A DNA stretch of 64,000 bases from positions 7,626,001 through 7,690,000 of the forward strand of contig NZ_JAUSZI010000002.1 in NCBI RefSeq assembly GCF_030817415.1, given 5' to 3'. The translations under genes and the position numbers were made by a program. Source of the DNA: Streptomyces umbrinus (lineage in GTDB: Bacteria; Actinomycetota; Actinomycetes; Streptomycetales; Streptomycetaceae). Below, piece after piece: positions 60,809 through 64,000 of this stretch. Below the pieces are notes generated by a model that was given only the letters and a program-made list of their open reading frames with translations, was not told the DNA's origin and searched no databases. Within the stretch, counting starts at the first letter, position 1. Each line of letters begins with the position of its first letter.

Positions 60809-60884
60809 CTAACCGGTTAAGAGTATGTGACCGGTTGACGTTCACCGATTCTAACTCCTAAAGTCATCTACAACGGTTAGTCCA
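60809..60884. promoter_or_regulatory. CGNR/VOC divergent promoter with CCGGTT boxes
   Basis: A promoter toward the VOC gene is TTGACG (60835-60840), 18 bases, TAAAGT (60859-60864). CTAACCGGTTAAG (palindromic core TAACCGGTTA, 60810-60819) lies upstream, a second TGACCGGTTGAC overlaps the -35, and CAACGGTTAGT follows the -10. These look like operator sites for the CGNR protein. Confidence 0.55.
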
Positions 60885-60911
60885 TGCCGGGCTCGACACA
60901 AGGGGAGTGCC

Positions 60912-61367
60912 ATGTCGACGACCACCGCACCACGCATCGGCCACACCGGCCTGAATGTCACGGATCTCGACCGCTCGCTCGCCTTCTACCGGGACGTCCT
61001 CGGCTTCACGGTGATCGTCGAGGGCAAGGAGGAGGACCGGCGGTACGCGTTCCTCGGCGAGGACGGCCGCCCCGTACTCACGCTGTGGCAGCAGGCCGAC
61101 CACGGATACGCGGCGACCGGCGCGGGGCTGCACCACCTGGCCCTGGAGGTCGACACGGTCGAGCAGGTCAGGGCGTACGAGACGGCACTGCGCGCCCAAG
61201 GCGTGGAGTTCGCCCACGAGGGCGTCGTGGCCCATCGGGAGGGCGCCGCGTCCGGGGGCATCTTCTTCCACGACCCGGACGGCACGCGCCTGGAGATCTC
61301 CATGGCCCACGGCGTGGAGGGGGCACCGGCCCCGTCGGGCGAGGCTCCGACCTGCGGTTTCTTCTAG
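60912..61367 (+). CDS. VOC-family (glyoxalase/dioxygenase-like) protein
   Basis: A 151-residue protein of two beta-alpha-beta-beta-beta modules. The first starts RIGHTGLNVTDLDRSLAFYR with the metal His, the second GLHHLALEVDTVEQVRAYE; IFFHDPDGTRLEIS supplies the metal-binding Glu. The reaction is unknown; VOC proteins include glyoxalases, drug-resistance proteins and dioxygenases. ATG 60912 is 6 bases after AAGGGGAG. Confidence 0.92.
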   Translation: MSTTTAPRIGHTGLNVTDLDRSLAFYRDVLGFTVIVEGKEEDRRYAFLGEDGRPVLTLWQQADHGYAATGAGLHHLALEVDTVEQVRAYETALRAQGVEFAHEGVVAHREGAASGGIFFHDPDGTRLEISMAHGVEGAPAPSGEAPTCGFF

Positions 61368-61406
61368 CCCGGACCGATGGAGCTCGAACCGATGGAGGAG
61401 GACACC

Positions 61407-62285
61407 ATGACCTACCACTCCGGCTCGCGTGCCGTGCAGGACCGGGTCGGCGTGCGTGACATGGCCGACCATGTCGGACGGTCGATCGGGGAGGGGCTGC
61501 GACCGGTGGCCGCCGCCTTCCTGGAACTCCAGCCGATGCTCGTGCTCGGCGCCGCCGACCCGGACACCGGCCGGGTCTGGGCCTCCCCGGTCACCGGCGA
61601 GCCCGGATTCGTACGGGCCACCGGACCGCGGCAGATCTCCGTCGCGCACGGCCCGCGCGCGGGCGACCCGCTCACCGCGGCGCTCGCCGTCGCCGGAACC
61701 CCGGTCGGCACCATCGCGCTCGACCCGCGCACCCGTCGCCGCATGCGGCTCAACGGCCGCTCCCGGCCCACACCCCGCGGTCTGGCGGTCGAGGCCGACC
61801 AGGTCTTCTCCAACTGCCCCAAGTACCTCCAGAAACGGGAGTCGTACGAGACGGTCGCGCGCACCCCGGGCGAACCGCTGCGCGGCAGCGAACTGGACGC
61901 GTCCCAGCGGGAGTTCGTCCGCGCCGCAGACACCTTCCTCCTCGCCACCGTGCACGGGGGCGGCGCGGACGCCAGCCACCGCGGCGGCAACCCCGGCTTC
62001 GTACACGTCACTTCGCCGACCGAGCTGAGCTGGCGCGACTACCCCGGCAACTCCATGTTCCTCACCCTCGGCAACCTCGCCGCCGACCCGCGCGCCGGAC
62101 TCCTCTTCCTCGACTGGGAGACGGGCGCCGCGCTCCAGCTCTCCGGCACGGCCCGCACGGAGTTCGCCCCCGACGGCACACGCACCGTCCGCTTCACCGT
62201 CGAGGCCGTCGTGGACACGCCCGGGGCGAGCCCGCTGCGCTGGTCGCCGCCCGAATACTCACCGGCGAACCCGACCCTGCCGTAA
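61407..62285 (+). CDS. Pyridoxamine 5'-phosphate oxidase-like flavin/haem-binding protein
   Basis: A 292-residue protein with the split beta-barrel of the PNPOx-like superfamily, apparently duplicated. The C-terminal barrel is clear: DTFLLATVHGGGADASHRGG, FVHVTSPTELSWRDYPGNSM, LTLGNLAADPRAGLLFLDWE. The N-terminal half has LQPMLVLGAADPDTGRVWAS. ATG 61407 follows GGAGGAGG. It lies 39 bases after the VOC stop, in the same probable transcript. Confidence 0.85.
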   Translation: MTYHSGSRAVQDRVGVRDMADHVGRSIGEGLRPVAAAFLELQPMLVLGAADPDTGRVWASPVTGEPGFVRATGPRQISVAHGPRAGDPLTAALAVAGTPVGTIALDPRTRRRMRLNGRSRPTPRGLAVEADQVFSNCPKYLQKRESYETVARTPGEPLRGSELDASQREFVRAADTFLLATVHGGGADASHRGGNPGFVHVTSPTELSWRDYPGNSMFLTLGNLAADPRAGLLFLDWETGAALQLSGTARTEFAPDGTRTVRFTVEAVVDTPGASPLRWSPPEYSPANPTLP

Positions 62286-62297
62286 TAACGTCTGCGC

Positions 62298-62744
62298 ATG
62301 CACAAGGAGTTGAGGGTGGCGGCCTACGCCGTATGCGTGCGGGACGATCGGATACTCCTCGCGCGCCTGGTGGAGAAGAACGGCACCAGGCCCTGGACGC
62401 TGCCCGGCGGCGGCATGGACCACGGCGAGGACCCGTACGACACCGTGATCCGGGAGGCCGAGGAGGAGACCGGGTACACGGTCGAGCCCCTCGCGCTGCT
62501 CGGCGTCGACTCCATCAGGCGCACCTATGCGCGCCGCCTCGGCCCCGCCGCCGACTTCCAGGGCCTGCGGATCGTCTACGAGGTCGGCGTCACCGGCGGG
62601 GAACTGCGCCACGAGACGGACGGCTCCACTGACCTGGCGGCCTGGCACCCTCTGGACGAGGTACCTGCCTTGGACCGGGTGGGGCTCGTCGACGTCGGCC
62701 TCACACTGTGGCGGGACCGACCGGCGGCGGGGCGCGCCCCGTAA
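62298..62744 (+). CDS. NUDIX hydrolase
   Basis: A 148-residue nucleotide-diphosphate hydrolase. The Nudix box is complete: GMDHGEDPYDTVIREAEEET followed by GY, matching Gx5Ex7REUxEExGU. The substrate is unknown. ATG 62298 lies 12 bases after the preceding stop without a good ribosome site. The TAA stop lies inside a REP-like repeat, which also encodes the last few residues. Confidence 0.92.
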   Translation: MHKELRVAAYAVCVRDDRILLARLVEKNGTRPWTLPGGGMDHGEDPYDTVIREAEEETGYTVEPLALLGVDSIRRTYARRLGPAADFQGLRIVYEVGVTGGELRHETDGSTDLAAWHPLDEVPALDRVGLVDVGLTLWRDRPAAGRAP

Positions 62745-62811
62745 GGGGCGCGAGGCTGAGCCGATAGGCGGCTCCGCCGCGTGGGCGCGACCAGCCGAAG
62801 CGGACCCGCAG
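62731..62811 (+). repeat. REP-like intergenic repeat (copy D)
   Basis: Blocks GCGCCCCGTAAGGGGCGCG, GGCGGCTCCGCCGC, GTGGGCGCGACCAGCC and GACCCGCAG in the same order as copies A to C. It contains the NUDIX stop codon. Confidence 0.75.
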
Positions 62812-63074
62812 ATTCATGACCGCACCCCAGCGGAGCGTTCAGGTTCCGTACCCAGCCAGGTGAACTTGGAGTGACCGCCTCCTCTCGGTTCGAAGAGGGC
62901 TCGGTGGACGCGGAGGGTAACCAAGATCCACGTACGGTGATCGGCGCTGCCCGTTGCTGTCCAGTTAACGCGCAGGTCACCCCCGGTGCCAACGATCCAG
63001 TATGAGCGGGCAGTTCGCGTGAGCGAACCGCCCGCGACCACTGCTGACGCGTTCGGACCCGGGGAGATCGCGCC
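62812..63074. other. Upstream region of the phosphoesterase gene with a hairpin
   Basis: The only clear structure is at 63006-63035: GCGGGCAGTTCGC and GCGAACCGCCCGC form a 13-bp stem with one mismatch and a GTGA loop. It may be an attenuator or terminator before the phosphoesterase gene. No small gene is convincing on either strand. Confidence 0.5.
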
Positions 63075-64000
63075 ATGTCGCGCATACGCTCTGTCGCCAC
63101 CGCCACTGTTCGTGACCGCCGCGCCTTCCTGGCCGCAACCGGGGCGGTGTCCCTCTCCGCGGGCATCGGCCTCGCGCTGCGTCCCGGTTCGGGCGAGGCC
63201 GCCGCGCACACCGCCTCGACCCAGGGGCAGCCCCTCGCGGTCTCCCGCCCTGCGCCGGCCGCGCCGCTGGCCCCGTACACCCGCGGCACCACCCTCTCGA
63301 CGGTCGCGGTCCCGCGCGGCGGCTCCGGCTACCGGCGGCTCGGTGACGGGCCCGCCTGGTCGCGCGTCGTCCGCGGCGATCTGGCCGCGCCCAAGGCCGG
63401 CCGGGGCGAACGGCGCACCGCGCTCGCCGCGTTCGTGCAGTTCACCGACCTGCACCTGGTCGACGTACAGCAACGAGTACCTGCGCTCCCAGACCGCCAG
63501 CGCCTGGCGGCCCCAGGAAGCCCTGTCCGTGCCCGGCGCGGTCTCGCTCGTCGAGCGGGTCAACGCGCTGCGCGGCGCCCCGGTCACCGGCTCGCCGCTG
63601 CACTTCGTGATGACCACCGGCGACAACACCGACAACAACGCCAAGACGGAGCTGGACTGGTTCCTGAAGGTGATGAGCGGCGGCCGGATCACCCCCAACT
63701 CCGGTGACCCGAACCGCTACGAGGGCGTCCAGAACAGCGACCTCAAGCTGTACTGGCAGCCCGACGCGGCCCTGCGCGACGCCGACAAGCAGCTCGGCTT
63801 CCCGCGCATCGACGGCTTCCTCGCCGCCGCGATCCGCGAACTGCGCAGCCCCGGCCTCAACCTGCCCTGGTACTCCACGGTCGGCAACCACGACTCCCTG
63901 CCCGGCGGCTGCTACGCGCCCGGCGACTCCTTCTTCGCCGACTTCGCGGTCGGCGGCAGGAAGCTGATGACCCTCGACGAGTCGGAGGGCGTCGCCATCT
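63075..64000 (+). pseudogene. Metallophosphoesterase (TIGR03767-like), frameshifted and running off the window
   Basis: The N-terminus has a Tat-type signal (RDRRAFLAATGAVSLSAGIG), then a linker and the first metal-site motif FVQFTDLHLVDVQ. At about 63469 the frame changes: downstream coding continues in another frame as SNEYLRSQTASAWRPQEALS, FVMTTGDNTDNNAKTELDWF (metal site) and LPWYSTVGNHDSLPGGCYAP (GNHD motif). Homologues I recall have several extra residues at this point, so a small deletion of 11 bases, or another number leaving remainder 2 modulo 3, would explain it. It is either a true mutation or an assembly error. If intact, it would be an exported calcineurin-type phosphoesterase; the C-terminus lies beyond the window. 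Confidence 0.8.

Noticed and set aside
62816..63074. Pho-box-like GTTCACC motifs before the phosphoesterase
   Set aside because: Only one partial match in reverse orientation (GGTGAAC near 62858) and no direct-repeat pair.

Overview
This is a high-GC actinobacterial chromosomal segment, almost certainly from Streptomyces. The evidence is the very strong G/C bias at third codon positions, frequent GTG and TTG starts, AAGGAGG-type ribosome sites, many ATGA/GTGA start-stop overlaps, a csn chitosan-oligosaccharide operon, a PknG/GlnH/GlnX-type signalling operon, and intergenic repeats typical of the genus. There are no rRNA or tRNA genes that I can see, no CRISPR array, no prophage and no obvious biosynthetic cluster. 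It reads as core chromosome with one decayed insertion sequence at the left edge.

Layout. 1-2.3 kb: an unexplained left edge, then an IS110-family transposase broken by three frameshifts, next to ettA. 2.3-5.1 kb: ettA (ribosomal ABC-F ATPase), an acyl-CoA thioesterase and a conserved hypothetical. 5.2-12.9 kb (minus): an ABC exporter operon of two giant FtsX-type permeases, an 84-residue Thr/Gly repeat ORF and an ATPase carrying an AbrB-like tail. 13.0-14.7 kb: truncated haemoglobin and a PCMT-like methyltransferase, followed by a 204-bp palindromic MITE. 15.0-26.0 kb (minus): a signalling operon GlnX-like sensor, GlnH-like glutamate-binding protein, coiled-coil protein, PknG-like kinase, PP2C phosphatase, VWA protein and FHA protein. 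26.3-33.1 kb (minus): csnR-E-F-G-H-K.

33.2-38 kb: MscS channel, HNH endonuclease, and a PadR-controlled ABC exporter. 38.2-41.5 kb: a small repeat protein translationally coupled to malQ, whose product carries a 17-unit heptapeptide minisatellite, then a small membrane protein. 41.7-47.8 kb: TetR plus a divergent FAD monooxygenase, MarR plus a divergent DMT exporter, a second DMT exporter and a LysR regulator. 48.3-52.3 kb: M14 carboxypeptidase and convergent pepN. 52.4-56.6 kb: a DUF1203 protein, lipoprotein, asd, ECF sigma factor and membrane partner. 56.7-60.0 kb: a large secreted subtilisin. 60.2-62.7 kb: CGNR regulator with divergent VOC, PNPOx-like and NUDIX genes. 63.1 kb to the end: a frameshifted Tat-exported metallophosphoesterase.

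How the genes work together. The most integrated unit is 15.0-26.0 kb. In mycobacteria GlnX and GlnH sense extracellular Asp/Glu and control PknG, whose targets are FHA proteins. Here kinase, counter-acting phosphatase, FHA target candidate and a VWA protein lie in one run, and three of the soluble members each carry two zinc ribbons on low-complexity linkers. The csn operon imports and hydrolyses glucosamine oligosaccharides under a ROK repressor whose probable operator is visible. Four regulator/target pairs (TetR/FAD monooxygenase, MarR/DMT, CGNR/VOC, PadR/ABC) have palindromic or repeated operators in their shared promoter regions.
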